From NCBI RefSeq assembly GCF_024171645.1, contig NZ_JALKAC010000002.1, forward strand, positions 682,001-746,000: DNA of 64,000 bases. Reading direction: 5' to 3'. The position numbers and the translations under genes are program-made. Positions 35,690 to 43,881 of this stretch are shown here, in pieces. Each line of letters begins with the position of its first letter. Position 1 is the stretch's first letter. Below the pieces are notes generated by a model. That model made no database searches. It saw nothing but the letters and a program-made list of their open reading frames with translations, and had not been told where the DNA came from. The DNA comes from Flavobacterium sp. HSC-32F16. GTDB lineage: Bacteria > Bacteroidota > Bacteroidia > Flavobacteriales > Flavobacteriaceae.

Positions 35690-35745
35690 TGGGTTTTAGT
35701 TGTGTTGTAGTGTTGTTGTGTGTAGTTGTTGTAATCTAAAACCCA
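35690..35745 (-). ncRNA. pnp leader hairpin with G-free loop
   Basis: On the minus-strand RNA, a 10-bp perfect stem (TGGGTTTTAG with CTAAAACCCA) encloses a 36-nt loop made only of A, C and T, in CAA/CTA-like repeats. It lies 27 nt upstream of the pnp ATG. In E. coli a pnp leader hairpin is the site of autoregulation by RNase III and PNPase; the same role here is an inference. Confidence 0.45.
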
Positions 35746-35804
35746 ATGAAAAACCAAACTTTTTTTCTTGTAATATGCTTGTAAGCAGTTGTAATTGTAA
35801 AAAC

Positions 35805-35830
35805 AAAAAGAGGCACTTTCGCACCTCTTT
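35805..35830 (-). terminator. Terminator/attenuator between rpsO and pnp
   Basis: Stem AAAGAGGtgC / GtgCCTCTTT with GAAA tetraloop and U run on the minus strand. Confidence 0.75.
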
Positions 35831-35840
35831 TCTATATTGA

Positions 35841-36107
35841 TTATTTTCTGATATTCAATACTTTGATAATCTCACGATATCTGTTAATTTCTTTCTTTTT
35901 CAAGTAATCCAACAAAGATCTTCTTTTACCTACTAATAGTACAAGAGAACGTTCTGTGTTGTAATCGTGACGATTTTTTTTCAAGTGTTCAGTTAAGTGA
36001 GAAATTCTGTAAGTGAACAATGCGATTTGAGCTTCAGCTTTACCAGTGTTTTTTGCATCACCGTGTTGTGCGAAGATTTCTTCTTTTTTTTCTTTACTTA
36101 AATACAT
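35841..36107 (-). CDS. rpsO: 30S ribosomal protein S15
   Basis: An 88-residue primary 16S rRNA-binding protein of the small subunit platform. The classic sequence is clear: GDAKNTGKAEAQIALFTYRI, LTEHLKKNRHDYNTERSLV and VGKRRSLLDYLKK. Length is standard. It has a full consensus promoter and precedes pnp, from which it is separated by a hairpin terminator, so pnp may be expressed partly by read-through. Confidence 0.98.
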   Translation of the reverse strand: MYLSKEKKEEIFAQHGDAKNTGKAEAQIALFTYRISHLTEHLKKNRHDYNTERSLVLLVGKRRSLLDYLKKKEINRYREIIKVLNIRK

Positions 36108-36163
36108 TCCAATATTTATTTAATGATTTTTATGTATGTCGTACATCCTTTGTAAGACGGGTG

Positions 36164-36194
36164 CAAAATTAGATTAAAAAAACAGAAAAATCAA
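36164..36194 (-). promoter_or_regulatory. Promoter of rpsO
   Basis: TTG (36192-36194), 20-bp spacer, perfect -7 box TAATTTTG (36164-36171), read on the minus strand. This is among the best matches to the Bacteroidota consensus in the window. Confidence 0.6.
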
Positions 36195-36354
36195 AAAAAA
36201 ATAGAAGAATCTAAAAATAAGACCCTAACAAATTCTTTTATAATGATTTGAAGGCCGTTTTTAGCTTAAAAATGATCTATTTATAATGGTCAAATCAAAT
36301 GAAAAAACAGGAGTGAATATTCTTTAAAAATAAGTTGAATTTGACCTTATAAAT

Positions 36355-37050
36355 TTACTTTGTTTTCTGAACCTTCTTGCCTGTTTGTTTTTCATTTAAA
36401 GACGAATAAGAAAATTTTATGTTGTTTTCGTCTATGCTTATTCCAGAAATCAAAATGCCTTTATCATAATTATCAACAAAGGTAATTTTGCGCACCATAT
36501 CATTTCCCTGCCAAACATCTTGTTTTAAACCATTTTTGACAACTCCTTTTTGTGTTACAAATTGATCTGTTTCTTCATATTCGCCATTTCCGTCAACAAC
36601 AGTTTGATTTTTATTTTCATCCCAAAAATTAAGAATTAAGGTTTGAGATTTTTTAGTTTTCGGATCCCATGAGTTTTGTTTCTCAGACTTTTTGCTTTGG
36701 TTTTCGTACCAGTTAATTTCTTTGCCGGACTTATGATCGTCTGAATAATTTACAACAGACTCTTTTGTTCCGTTTTTGTAATAGTAAATAAACTCGCCGT
36801 CTTTTTTCAGGTTATCTCTGTCTAAAGTTGCGCCTGTCATTTTCTTTCTTCCGTTTTTGTAAAAATCAGTTACCACATACCGAACGCTTTTCTGCGAATA
36901 ATTTGTAATTACTCTCGTGTAGATATAGTTCTCGGGTGTGGCTTCACGATTTAAAGAGTCAAGAAAAATTTTCTTTGAGACTACATTAATTTGTGCAAAT
37001 AGATTAGCTGAAATTATAAGGTGAAATACTATGAAGATGCTTTTTTTCAT
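36355..37050 (-). CDS. YwqK/MORN-like repeat protein, secreted
   Basis: A 231-residue protein with a signal peptide (about residues 1-19, ending LFAQ). The middle holds toxin-antitoxin YwqK-like (MORN variant) repeats: FYKNGRKKMTGATL, GEFIYYYKNGTKESVVNY, GKEINWYENQSKKSEKQ. These give beta-hairpin repeats, usually without enzyme activity. Neighbours do not explain its role. The 247 bp upstream, to rpsO, holds the rpsO promoter and otherwise nothing I recognise. Confidence 0.75.
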   Translation of the reverse strand: MKKSIFIVFHLIISANLFAQINVVSKKIFLDSLNREATPENYIYTRVITNYSQKSVRYVVTDFYKNGRKKMTGATLDRDNLKKDGEFIYYYKNGTKESVVNYSDDHKSGKEINWYENQSKKSEKQNSWDPKTKKSQTLILNFWDENKNQTVVDGNGEYEETDQFVTQKGVVKNGLKQDVWQGNDMVRKITFVDNYDKGILISGISIDENNIKFSYSSLNEKQTGKKVQKTK

Positions 37051-37085
37051 TCAGATCTATTTTTTATACATTAAAAATAGGTCTT

Positions 37086-37541
37086 CTAGAATAATTGAGC
37101 AACTTCTTGATTCACAAACTCCAGAAATCTTTCATCAGCTTCTGTAAAAGGATCTATAACATGGCTGTCAATATCAATTTGACCAATGTTAATTCCGTTT
37201 ACAAATAAAGGTACTACGATTTCAGATTTAACAGTTAAACTGCAGGCTATATAATTGTCTTGCGCTTTAACATCCGGCACTACAAAATTAGCATTACTTT
37301 CGGCAACCTGACCGCAGATTCCTTTCCCGAAAGGGATAACGGTGTGGTCAGTTTCTGCACCAACATACGGGCCTAAATGAAGCGTTTTGTTTTCGTGGTT
37401 GGCAAAATAAAATCCTACCCAATTGTAATATTCTATATTTTCGTTTAAAAGCTGGCAGACTTCTAATAGTTTTTCGTCTCTAACTTTGTTATTATCAGCT
37501 ATAATAATGCTTATTTTGGGTTGTAATTCTTGAAATGTCAT
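37086..37541 (-). CDS. msrC: Free methionine-(R)-sulfoxide reductase, GAF domain
   Basis: A 151-residue single GAF-domain protein. It fits the fRMsr family: NWVGFYFA, LGPYVGAETDHTVIPFGKGI, then CGQVAESN, NYIACSLTVKSEIVVP and the C-terminal DIDSHVIDPFTE. Two cysteines of the catalytic set are visible (GICG and IAC); the third position of the E. coli enzyme reads Ser-Glu-Ile here without cysteine, which should be checked by alignment. It reduces free methionine sulfoxide. It is divergent from xrtF, with a -7 box on each strand in the gap. Confidence 0.85.
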   Translation of the reverse strand: MTFQELQPKISIIIADNNKVRDEKLLEVCQLLNENIEYYNWVGFYFANHENKTLHLGPYVGAETDHTVIPFGKGICGQVAESNANFVVPDVKAQDNYIACSLTVKSEIVVPLFVNGINIGQIDIDSHVIDPFTEADERFLEFVNQEVAQLF

Positions 37542-37558
37542 GATTTGAAAATTTTATA

Positions 37559-37599
37559 CAAAAGTATTTAAAGCTAAACTCAAAAAATACATAAATTTG
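37559..37599. promoter_or_regulatory. Divergent -7 boxes of msrC and xrtF
   Basis: TACTTTTG on the minus strand (37559-37566) for the GAF protein and TAAATTTG on the plus strand (37592-37599) for xrtF. Confidence 0.45.
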
Positions 37600-37612
37600 A
37601 AAAAAAAATCTG

Positions 37613-38149
37613 TTGAGAAAATATCTAATTCAATTCAAGCCATTTTTAATTTTTATCGGAACTTTTTTTGCGGCTTATATTGCACTTACTGTTGTCTATA
37701 AATTTTACCTTAACAGTCTTAAAGCCGATGAAGTAGACGCAGTTACCAGCTGGGTGGGGCATAATGTGGAGCAATTGCTTTCGGCATTCAATTATGATAT
37801 TAAAGTACAGCAGGGTTTTGCTTCTCCGTGGTTAGAAGTATGGTTCAATACTAAATATCAAATTCGTATTGTTGAAGGTTGTAATGCAGTCAGTGTTATC
37901 ATTTTATTTGTCTCGTTTGTACTTGCTTTTTCAGGTAGACTAAAAGTTACACTGCTTTATATTTTGTTTGGAATAATTTTTATTTATATCCTAAACGTTG
38001 TTAGAATAGCATTGTTAACGGTTCTTTTATTTCATTTTCCTGATCAGTCACATTTGCTCCATGGTGTTTTATTTCCATTAGCTATTTATGGATCTGTTTT
38101 TTTATTATGGGTAATTTGGGTAAATAAATTTTCAAAATATGCTAAATAG
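37613..38149 (+). CDS. xrtF: Exosortase XrtF
   Basis: A 178-residue multi-pass membrane protein of the exosortase/archaeosortase superfamily, XrtF type. The catalytic triad is readable: Cys90 (VEGCNAVSV), Arg131 (NVVRIALL) and His147 or His150 (SHLLHGVLF). Exosortases recognise a C-terminal sorting tag, cut it and hand the protein on for anchoring. The start is TTG at 37613; no ATG fits and the -7 box is 13 bases upstream. The next gene overlaps by 11 bp and encodes the XrtF-associated protein. No protein in this window shows an obvious sorting tag, so substrates are unknown. Confidence 0.9.
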   Translation: MRKYLIQFKPFLIFIGTFFAAYIALTVVYKFYLNSLKADEVDAVTSWVGHNVEQLLSAFNYDIKVQQGFASPWLEVWFNTKYQIRIVEGCNAVSVIILFVSFVLAFSGRLKVTLLYILFGIIFIYILNVVRIALLTVLLFHFPDQSHLLHGVLFPLAIYGSVFLLWVIWVNKFSKYAK

Positions 38150-38585
38150 AATACTGGAGCAAAAAAAGAAAATTGCTGTTTCAGTAATTATTATCGTCTG
38201 TTTTGGATTAATTCGAGCTTTTGAAAAAACATTGTTTTACGATCCCTTATTGGATTATTTCGAAACTACTTCTAAAAATGTGCCTTTGCCCAATCTTGAT
38301 TTCTTTAAGCTCTTTTTTAACCTGTTGTTTCGTTTTACATTAAATACAATTTTGTCACTCGTTTTAATTTATGCACTTTTTAATGACAAAGGAATTTTAA
38401 GTTTTAGTACATTTTTATATCTATTTTTTGGAATACTGCTTTTTGGAGCATTTTTTATAATTGTTGGATATTTTCCTGAAAACAGCTGGCTTCTTTTTTA
38501 TGTACGTCGATTTATAATTCAGCCCATATTTGTATTGTTATTTATTCCTGCATTTTATTATCAGTTTCAAAATTTTAAAAAATAA
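38139..38585 (+). CDS. Exosortase F system-associated protein
   Basis: A 148-residue membrane protein with about four hydrophobic helices, matching the family always found beside XrtF in flavobacteria. It begins 11 bp inside xrtF, so translation is coupled. Shared features include FEKTLFYDPLLDYF in the first loop and PENSWLLFYVRRFIIQPIFV near residue 110. Its role is not known; co-occurrence suggests it is needed for XrtF activity or for assembly with its substrates. Confidence 0.88.
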   Translation: MLNRILEQKKKIAVSVIIIVCFGLIRAFEKTLFYDPLLDYFETTSKNVPLPNLDFFKLFFNLLFRFTLNTILSLVLIYALFNDKGILSFSTFLYLFFGILLFGAFFIIVGYFPENSWLLFYVRRFIIQPIFVLLFIPAFYYQFQNFKK

Positions 38586-38620
38586 CATTTCATTTAGAAT
38601 TTTATTCAAGCCATTTTTGG

Positions 38621-38628
38621 TACTTTTG
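38621..38628 (+). promoter_or_regulatory. -7 box (TACTTTTG) of HYC_CC_PP gene
   Basis: Perfect -7 box ending 4 bases before the ATG at 38633, implying little or no leader. Confidence 0.4.
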
Positions 38629-38632
38629 CCGT

Positions 38633-39031
38633 ATGAGTTTAAAGAAATGCACAGTATTGTTTTTAGCGTTCCTATTGTTGGTTTCCAACACAGGGTTTGC
38701 TTTTGATGTACATTATTGCGGCGGAAAAATCGCTTCAGTTTCTTTAAACACTTCTGCATCGGCATCTCCTGAAAAAAAATGCTGCGGAGATAAAGAAGGA
38801 AAATCATCTTGTTGTAAAGATAAAGTGGTTCATCTTGAAAAGAAATCAGATGATGCTACTTTTAAGATTTTCTTTTTTCAGCTTGCATTTCCGGCAGTAA
38901 TTCAGGAATACAAACCCATTGCGTTTTTGTCAATTCCAAATTTCAAAAACAATCAAGTCATTTCGTATTATTCAGATGCAAATGCGCCCCCCTTATTCAA
39001 ATTATATAATCAATACATTTTTTATTCCTGA
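38633..39031 (+). CDS. HYC_CC_PP family cysteine-rich secreted protein
   Basis: A 132-residue exported protein with signal peptide (about residues 1-24, ending GFAF). The diagnostic motifs are all present: HYC (DVHYCGGK near residue 27), CC pairs (KKCCGDKEGK and SSCCKDK near residues 50-62) and the late PP (NAPPLFKLYNQ). The family occurs in Bacteroidota next to TonB receptors. The cysteine pairs suggest metal binding. The next two genes, a TonB receptor with its own CC and an HMA-domain protein, support a copper or similar metal role; that remains an inference. Confidence 0.85.
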   Translation: MSLKKCTVLFLAFLLLVSNTGFAFDVHYCGGKIASVSLNTSASASPEKKCCGDKEGKSSCCKDKVVHLEKKSDDATFKIFFFQLAFPAVIQEYKPIAFLSIPNFKNNQVISYYSDANAPPLFKLYNQYIFYS

Positions 39032-39143
39032 TTTTAATATTTAGAATCAAGCCTCCACTGTATGGCTTGTATTGTGTTGTTTGAATGTTTCGTACTCAAG
39101 AAACTTTAAACATAAATTCTAAATAATATTAAAATCTTTTTTT

Positions 39144-41150
39144 ATGCAAAAAAATATCATGCTTTTTGTGGTGTTTTTGCTTTCTGTTTCTGTGTTTTCA
39201 CAGGAAGATTTAGAGGAAGTAAAAATCACAAAGAAGCAAAAAGGAATTAAAAAATCTTATACGCTCACTTCAAATACTACTTTAATTACCAGCAAAGAAC
39301 TTTTAAAAGCGGCTTGTTGTAACCTGGCCGAAAGCTTCGAAACAAATCCATCAATTGATGTTAATTTTTCTGATGCTTTAACAGGAACTAAACAAATAAA
39401 AATGCTTGGATTAACAAGTCCGTATTTAATGATTACCGAAGAAAATATTCCTTCGGTACGTGGTGCTTCACAAGCTTATGGTTTGTCTTTTACGCCAGGT
39501 ACCTGGATCGAAAGTGTTCAGATTACTAAAGGTGCCGGAAGTGTTATTAACGGCTACGAAAGTATTTCGGGACAAATTAATACTGAGCTTTTAAAACCAT
39601 TAAGCGATATTCCATTTTTCGTAAATGCTTATGGCTCTACCGATTCCAGATTTGAGCTGAATACCCATTTCAATAAAAAATTATCTGACAAATGGGCAAC
39701 AAGTCTGTTTGTTCACGGAAATGCTCGTGTGGCAAAAAACGACATGAATGATGACGGATTTCTAGACAATCCTCTAGGAAAGCAAATCAATGTTTTAAAC
39801 CGTTATCAATATTATGATCCGGAAAGTGGTTTGGTAAGTTTTATCAATTTTAGATATATGAATGATAAAAAACAAACCGGAGAAGTTGATTTTGATAAAG
39901 ATCGTGATCGCGGCACAACAAACCTTTGGGGATCTGAAATCAATACAGAACGTTTTGATGTTTCGACAAAAATTGGTTACGTTTTTAAAGATATGCCGTA
40001 TCAGAGTATTGGTTTTCAAAATGCCTTTAATACTCACAAACAAGATTCGTATTTTGGTTTGAATCTATATGATATTAAACAAAATAGCTTTTATTCGAAT
40101 TTAATTTTCAATTCGATTATCAACAATACGATGCACAAGTTTACAACAGGTTTAAATTTTACGTACGATCAATATCAGGAATTTGTGAATGCTAATGATT
40201 ACAGCCGAATCGATAACTCGATTGGAGCATTCTTTGAATATACTTATGACAATACAGATAATTTCAGCATCATTTTAGGCGGAAGAGTTGATAATCATAA
40301 CCGATTGGGTTTTTTCGCAACACCGCGTCTGCATGTGCGATACAATCCATGGAAGGATGCAGTACTCCGTTTTTCTGCAGGAAGAGGAAAACGTTCGGCT
40401 AATATTTTTGCAGAGAATCAACAACTTTTCGCAAGTTCAAGAACGTTCTCGATTTTAGATAAAAATGGAAAAATATATGGTTTAAATCCTGAAATTGCCT
40501 GGAATTACGGAATTAGTTTTTCTCAGAAATTTAAACTTTTCGGTAATAATGCCGATGCCGGATTTGATATCTACAGAACCGATTTTCAAAATCAGGCAAT
40601 TGTAGATATAATGCAGAGTCCGCAGGATGTTTTGTTTTATAATTTAAAAGGAAACTCTTTTGCAAACAGCCTTCAGGTTGAGTTTAATTATGAGCTTATT
40701 CATAACTTAAACTTAAGAACGGCTTATAAATATTATGACATTCAAACTGATTATTTGAGAGGAACTTTTCAGCGTCCACTTCAGGCAAAACATCGTTTTC
40801 TTGGTAATTTAGAGTATGAAACGACTTTAAACAAAGATAAACAATGGAAGTTTGATTATACTTTTAACTGGTCAGGAAAGCAGCAATTGCCTTACACAGC
40901 TTCAAACCCTGCTGAAGATCAGTTTCCTGATTTTTCACCTTCTTATGCAGTAATGAATGCTCAGGTAACAAGAGTTTTTTCGTCTGTTTTTGAAGTATAT
41001 CTAGGCGGAGAAAACATTGGGAATTACAAACAGCAAAAAGCAATTTTAGGAGCAAATGATCCTTTCGGACCAAATTTTGATGCCTCTGTAGCATACGCTC
41101 CAATTTTTGGGCAGATGTATTACGCAGGATTACGATTTAAGATAAAATAA
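39144..41150 (+). CDS. TonB-dependent receptor, metal-locus type
   Basis: A 668-residue outer-membrane receptor with signal peptide (about residues 1-20). It has no STN or carboxypeptidase-like domain. The plug carries an unusual cysteine pair: LLKAACCNLAESFETNPSID near residues 52-70, then GTKQIKMLGLTSPYLMITEE. The barrel ends MYYAGLRFKIK. It is followed by an HMA-domain protein and preceded by a Cys-rich secreted protein, so it may import or handle a metal or metal complex. Substrate not established. Confidence 0.9.
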   Translation: MQKNIMLFVVFLLSVSVFSQEDLEEVKITKKQKGIKKSYTLTSNTTLITSKELLKAACCNLAESFETNPSIDVNFSDALTGTKQIKMLGLTSPYLMITEENIPSVRGASQAYGLSFTPGTWIESVQITKGAGSVINGYESISGQINTELLKPLSDIPFFVNAYGSTDSRFELNTHFNKKLSDKWATSLFVHGNARVAKNDMNDDGFLDNPLGKQINVLNRYQYYDPESGLVSFINFRYMNDKKQTGEVDFDKDRDRGTTNLWGSEINTERFDVSTKIGYVFKDMPYQSIGFQNAFNTHKQDSYFGLNLYDIKQNSFYSNLIFNSIINNTMHKFTTGLNFTYDQYQEFVNANDYSRIDNSIGAFFEYTYDNTDNFSIILGGRVDNHNRLGFFATPRLHVRYNPWKDAVLRFSAGRGKRSANIFAENQQLFASSRTFSILDKNGKIYGLNPEIAWNYGISFSQKFKLFGNNADAGFDIYRTDFQNQAIVDIMQSPQDVLFYNLKGNSFANSLQVEFNYELIHNLNLRTAYKYYDIQTDYLRGTFQRPLQAKHRFLGNLEYETTLNKDKQWKFDYTFNWSGKQQLPYTASNPAEDQFPDFSPSYAVMNAQVTRVFSSVFEVYLGGENIGNYKQQKAILGANDPFGPNFDASVAYAPIFGQMYYAGLRFKIK

Positions 41151-41193
41151 GAACTCAAACAATAATAAATTTATAACACTAAGTAATAGACAA

Positions 41194-41538
41194 ATGAAAA
41201 ATTTGATTTTAATCGCAATGATCACTTTTTTAGGATTTTCGGCTCAGGCTCAAACTAAAAAGAATAAAAATTTAAAATATACGACAGAAGTAAACGGTAA
41301 CTGCGAACAATGTAAAAAACGTATCGAAAAAGCAGCGTATGGTGTTCCGGGAGTAAAGACTGCATCTTGGGATGTCAGTTCGCATCAATTGGCCGTAATT
41401 TTGAATGAAGAGAAATCTTCTCCAAAAGATTTAAATCTGGCAATTGCAAAGGCAGGTCACGATACTAAAGAGGCTAAAGCAACTGATGCCGATTATGATA
41501 ACTTGCATTCTTGCTGCAAGTACGAAAGAGAAAAATAA
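41194..41538 (+). CDS. Periplasmic heavy-metal-associated (HMA) domain protein
   Basis: A 114-residue exported protein, signal peptide about residues 1-19 (FSAQAQ). The HMA domain spans about residues 28-95, with the metal-binding GNCEQCKKRIEKAA and typical ferredoxin-like pattern (VPGVKTASWDVSSHQLAV). A CC pair lies near the C-terminus (LHSCCKYE). It probably binds Cu(I) or another soft metal in the periplasm, and is the third gene of the HYC_CC_PP / receptor locus. Confidence 0.9.
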   Translation: MKNLILIAMITFLGFSAQAQTKKNKNLKYTTEVNGNCEQCKKRIEKAAYGVPGVKTASWDVSSHQLAVILNEEKSSPKDLNLAIAKAGHDTKEAKATDADYDNLHSCCKYEREK

Positions 41539-41544
41539 TTTTTT

Positions 41545-41574
41545 AAGCCCGAGTTTATAATTCGGGCTTTTTTA
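41545..41574 (+). terminator. Terminator after HMA gene
   Basis: Stem AAGCCCGA / TTCGGGCTT followed by T run. Confidence 0.8.
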
Positions 41575-41667
41575 ATAGTTAATTTATCTTTAAAATATGG
41601 CTTTTAATTGTGGTTAAGGCAAATTATTGTTAATTTCACGAACTTATAAATATAACCAAATTCATTT

Positions 41668-42348
41668 ATGAGTAATTTTGATTGGACCCAGTTAATAAAC
41701 CCTGAATTTTATATCACTTTAAGCATCGGAGGTTTTCAAATTGGGTTGTTTATTGTTCTGTTTATTGTTTTTGCAGAAACAGGACTTTTCGCAGGTTTTT
41801 TTCTGCCAGGAGATAGTTTGCTGTTCTTAGCTGGTATTTATAGCCGCGATTTAATGCAAAATGTTGTTCATATTCCAAGCGATTTCATTAATGTATTTTT
41901 ACTTTCAACGGCTGTTGCCGTTATGGGGGTTTTAGGTAATATGACGGGATATTGGTTTGGTGCAAAAAGCGGTTATTATTTATTTAAAAAAGAAGACTCA
42001 TTCTGGTTTAAGAAAAAGTATCTTTTGCAGTCAAAAGACTTCTTTGAAAAATATGGAGGAAAAGCAATTATTTATGCGCGTTTCCTTCCAATCTTTAGAA
42101 CTTTTGCTCCTATTATTGCTGGAATAGTTTCTATGGATAAAAAGAAGTTTATGTTTTATAATGTTTTGAGTTCTTTTTTGTGGTCATTCATTTTAATCTT
42201 TGCTGGACATTATTTATATGGAGTGTTCTTAAAACAAGGTATAGATCTAAAACACCACATAGAATATATCATTATTATAATTGTTATTATATCAACATTT
42301 CCGGTTATTCTAAAACTTTTGAAGAAGAAACCTGTTGAAAAAATATAA
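41668..42348 (+). CDS. DedA family inner-membrane protein
   Basis: A 226-residue membrane protein with the DedA/VTT signatures: FAETGLFAGFFLPGDSLLF near residue 40, GVLGNMTGYWFGAKSGYYL near residue 95, and the conserved FFEKYGGKAIIYARFLPIFR plus TFAPIIAGIVSM. Family members flip phospholipids or undecaprenyl phosphate across the inner membrane. It lies between the metal locus and the rod-shape cluster and is flanked by strong terminators, so it is transcribed alone. Confidence 0.92.
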   Translation: MSNFDWTQLINPEFYITLSIGGFQIGLFIVLFIVFAETGLFAGFFLPGDSLLFLAGIYSRDLMQNVVHIPSDFINVFLLSTAVAVMGVLGNMTGYWFGAKSGYYLFKKEDSFWFKKKYLLQSKDFFEKYGGKAIIYARFLPIFRTFAPIIAGIVSMDKKKFMFYNVLSSFLWSFILIFAGHYLYGVFLKQGIDLKHHIEYIIIIIVIISTFPVILKLLKKKPVEKI

Positions 42349-42370
42349 TTCTATAAAAGCTAAAAACTAA

Positions 42371-42406
42371 AAAGTCCGAAGTTCTAAACTTCGGACTTTT
42401 TTTTAT
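42371..42406 (+). terminator. Terminator of DedA gene
   Basis: Perfect 13-bp stem AAAGTCCGAAGTT / AACTTCGGACTTT, loop CTA, long T run. Confidence 0.85.
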
Positions 42407-42510
42407 CTATTGCCAAGGTTTGAACTTTGGTATGTAGATGTTTATGTATATAGCGGTTGGAAACTGCCGGCAATGTTTATGCGATAAATTGAGTTTGAAA
42501 TGTACGCAAT

Positions 42511-42558
42511 AAAAAAGAAAAGCTTCGACTCAGTATTTTAAAATCTGAGTTGAAGCTT
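42511..42558 (-). terminator. Terminator of the rod-shape operon
   Basis: Stem AAGCTTCgACTCA / TGAGTtGAAGCTT with a U run on the minus strand, 73 bp after rodA. Confidence 0.75.
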
Positions 42559-42630
42559 TAAATTATTTATTATTCAGAAAATTATTTCTGCAAATTGAAT
42601 TTAAATCTTTGAGTATTTAAATATTACCTA

Positions 42631-43866
42631 TTACCATTCATTTACTTTATTAGCATCCATTTTCAAGAAGATAAACAGCAGAATAGTGAATCCCCAAAGT
42701 CCGGAACCTCCATAAGAAAAGAAGGGCAGAGGAACCCCAATTGTAGGGAATATGCCAATGACCATTGCAATATTTACAAAAAAGTGTATAAATAAAATTC
42801 CGGCAACGCAGTAACCATAAACCCGGCTGAATTTTGTTTTTTGTCGTTCGGCTAAATAAATTACCCTTAAAAATAAACCCGTAAAAAGTAAAATAACAGC
42901 CAAAGAACCTGCAAATCCCCATTCTTCACCAACTGTTGTAAAAATATAATCGGTATGCTGTTCAGGAACGAATCCTCCTTTAGTTTGTGTTCCTTCTAAA
43001 AAACCTTTTCCAATCCATCCTCCAGATCCAATAGCAATTTCAGATTGATTTGTATTATATCCAATACCTTTCATGTCAACCGTTTTTCCTAAAAGGATAT
43101 TAAAACGATCTCTGTGGTGCTGTTTAAAAACATTGTCAAAAACGTAATCTACAGAAAGAACAAATCCCGAAATAAGAGCAAGTAAAATCGCACTTAGAAG
43201 AATGTTTCTGTCAACTGCTCTGCCTTTAAAATGTATAATAATAAGCACGCCAAGCGCTATTAGAATTACGACATAAGGTTCCAGGATCAGAGTTAAGACA
43301 AATAATAAAATAGTGATAAAACCAGTCCAGACATACCATGATGGTAATCCTTCTCTAAACAATACCAAAATGAAAACACTGTAAATTAATGCACTTCCAG
43401 GATCGGGTTGAGGTAAAATAAGTATTACAGGCAGGAAAACAATTGCTAATGCTTGTAATTGCCTGTTAGTTTCTTTAAGGTTAATTTGTGTGTCGCTTAA
43501 ATATTTGGCTAATGCCAATGATGTAGCGGCTTTTGCAAATTCAGAAGGCTGAATCGTAAAACTTCCAATTGCATACCAACATCGCTGACCTGCAATAGTT
43601 TTACCAAATAAAAACAATCCTGCCAAAGATAACAGTGCAACACCAAAAATAATACTGGCATATTTTTCATAAAATTTACCATCAACAAAAAGCACAACAA
43701 AGATCAACGGAATCGTACATCCGATAAAAATAAGCTGTTTTTGATATGTACCATCAGTTGATAATAAGGAAGACGAATAGATATTCAGCCAACCTAAAGT
43801 TACCAGCGCAATGTAGATAAAGACACTTATCCAATCGATATTATTTTTTACACTCTGATTTTTCAT
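42631..43866 (-). CDS. rodA: Rod-shape glycosyltransferase RodA (SEDS)
   Basis: A 411-residue SEDS-family peptidoglycan polymerase with about 10 membrane helices. Recognisable motifs include IGSFTIQPSEFAKAATSLAL near residue 105, PQPDPGSALIYS near residue 152, the long loop with GWIGKGFLEGTQTKGGFVPE and QHTDYIFTTVGEEWGF near residue 300, and FPTIGVPLPFFSYGGSG near the end. It works with the transpeptidase PBP2 encoded 15 bp upstream to elongate the lateral wall. Last gene of the mreBCD-mrdA-rodA cluster. Confidence 0.96.
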   Translation of the reverse strand: MKNQSVKNNIDWISVFIYIALVTLGWLNIYSSSLLSTDGTYQKQLIFIGCTIPLIFVVLFVDGKFYEKYASIIFGVALLSLAGLFLFGKTIAGQRCWYAIGSFTIQPSEFAKAATSLALAKYLSDTQINLKETNRQLQALAIVFLPVILILPQPDPGSALIYSVFILVLFREGLPSWYVWTGFITILLFVLTLILEPYVVILIALGVLIIIHFKGRAVDRNILLSAILLALISGFVLSVDYVFDNVFKQHHRDRFNILLGKTVDMKGIGYNTNQSEIAIGSGGWIGKGFLEGTQTKGGFVPEQHTDYIFTTVGEEWGFAGSLAVILLFTGLFLRVIYLAERQKTKFSRVYGYCVAGILFIHFFVNIAMVIGIFPTIGVPLPFFSYGGSGLWGFTILLFIFLKMDANKVNEW

Positions 43867-43881
43867 TTGAAATAATCTTTC

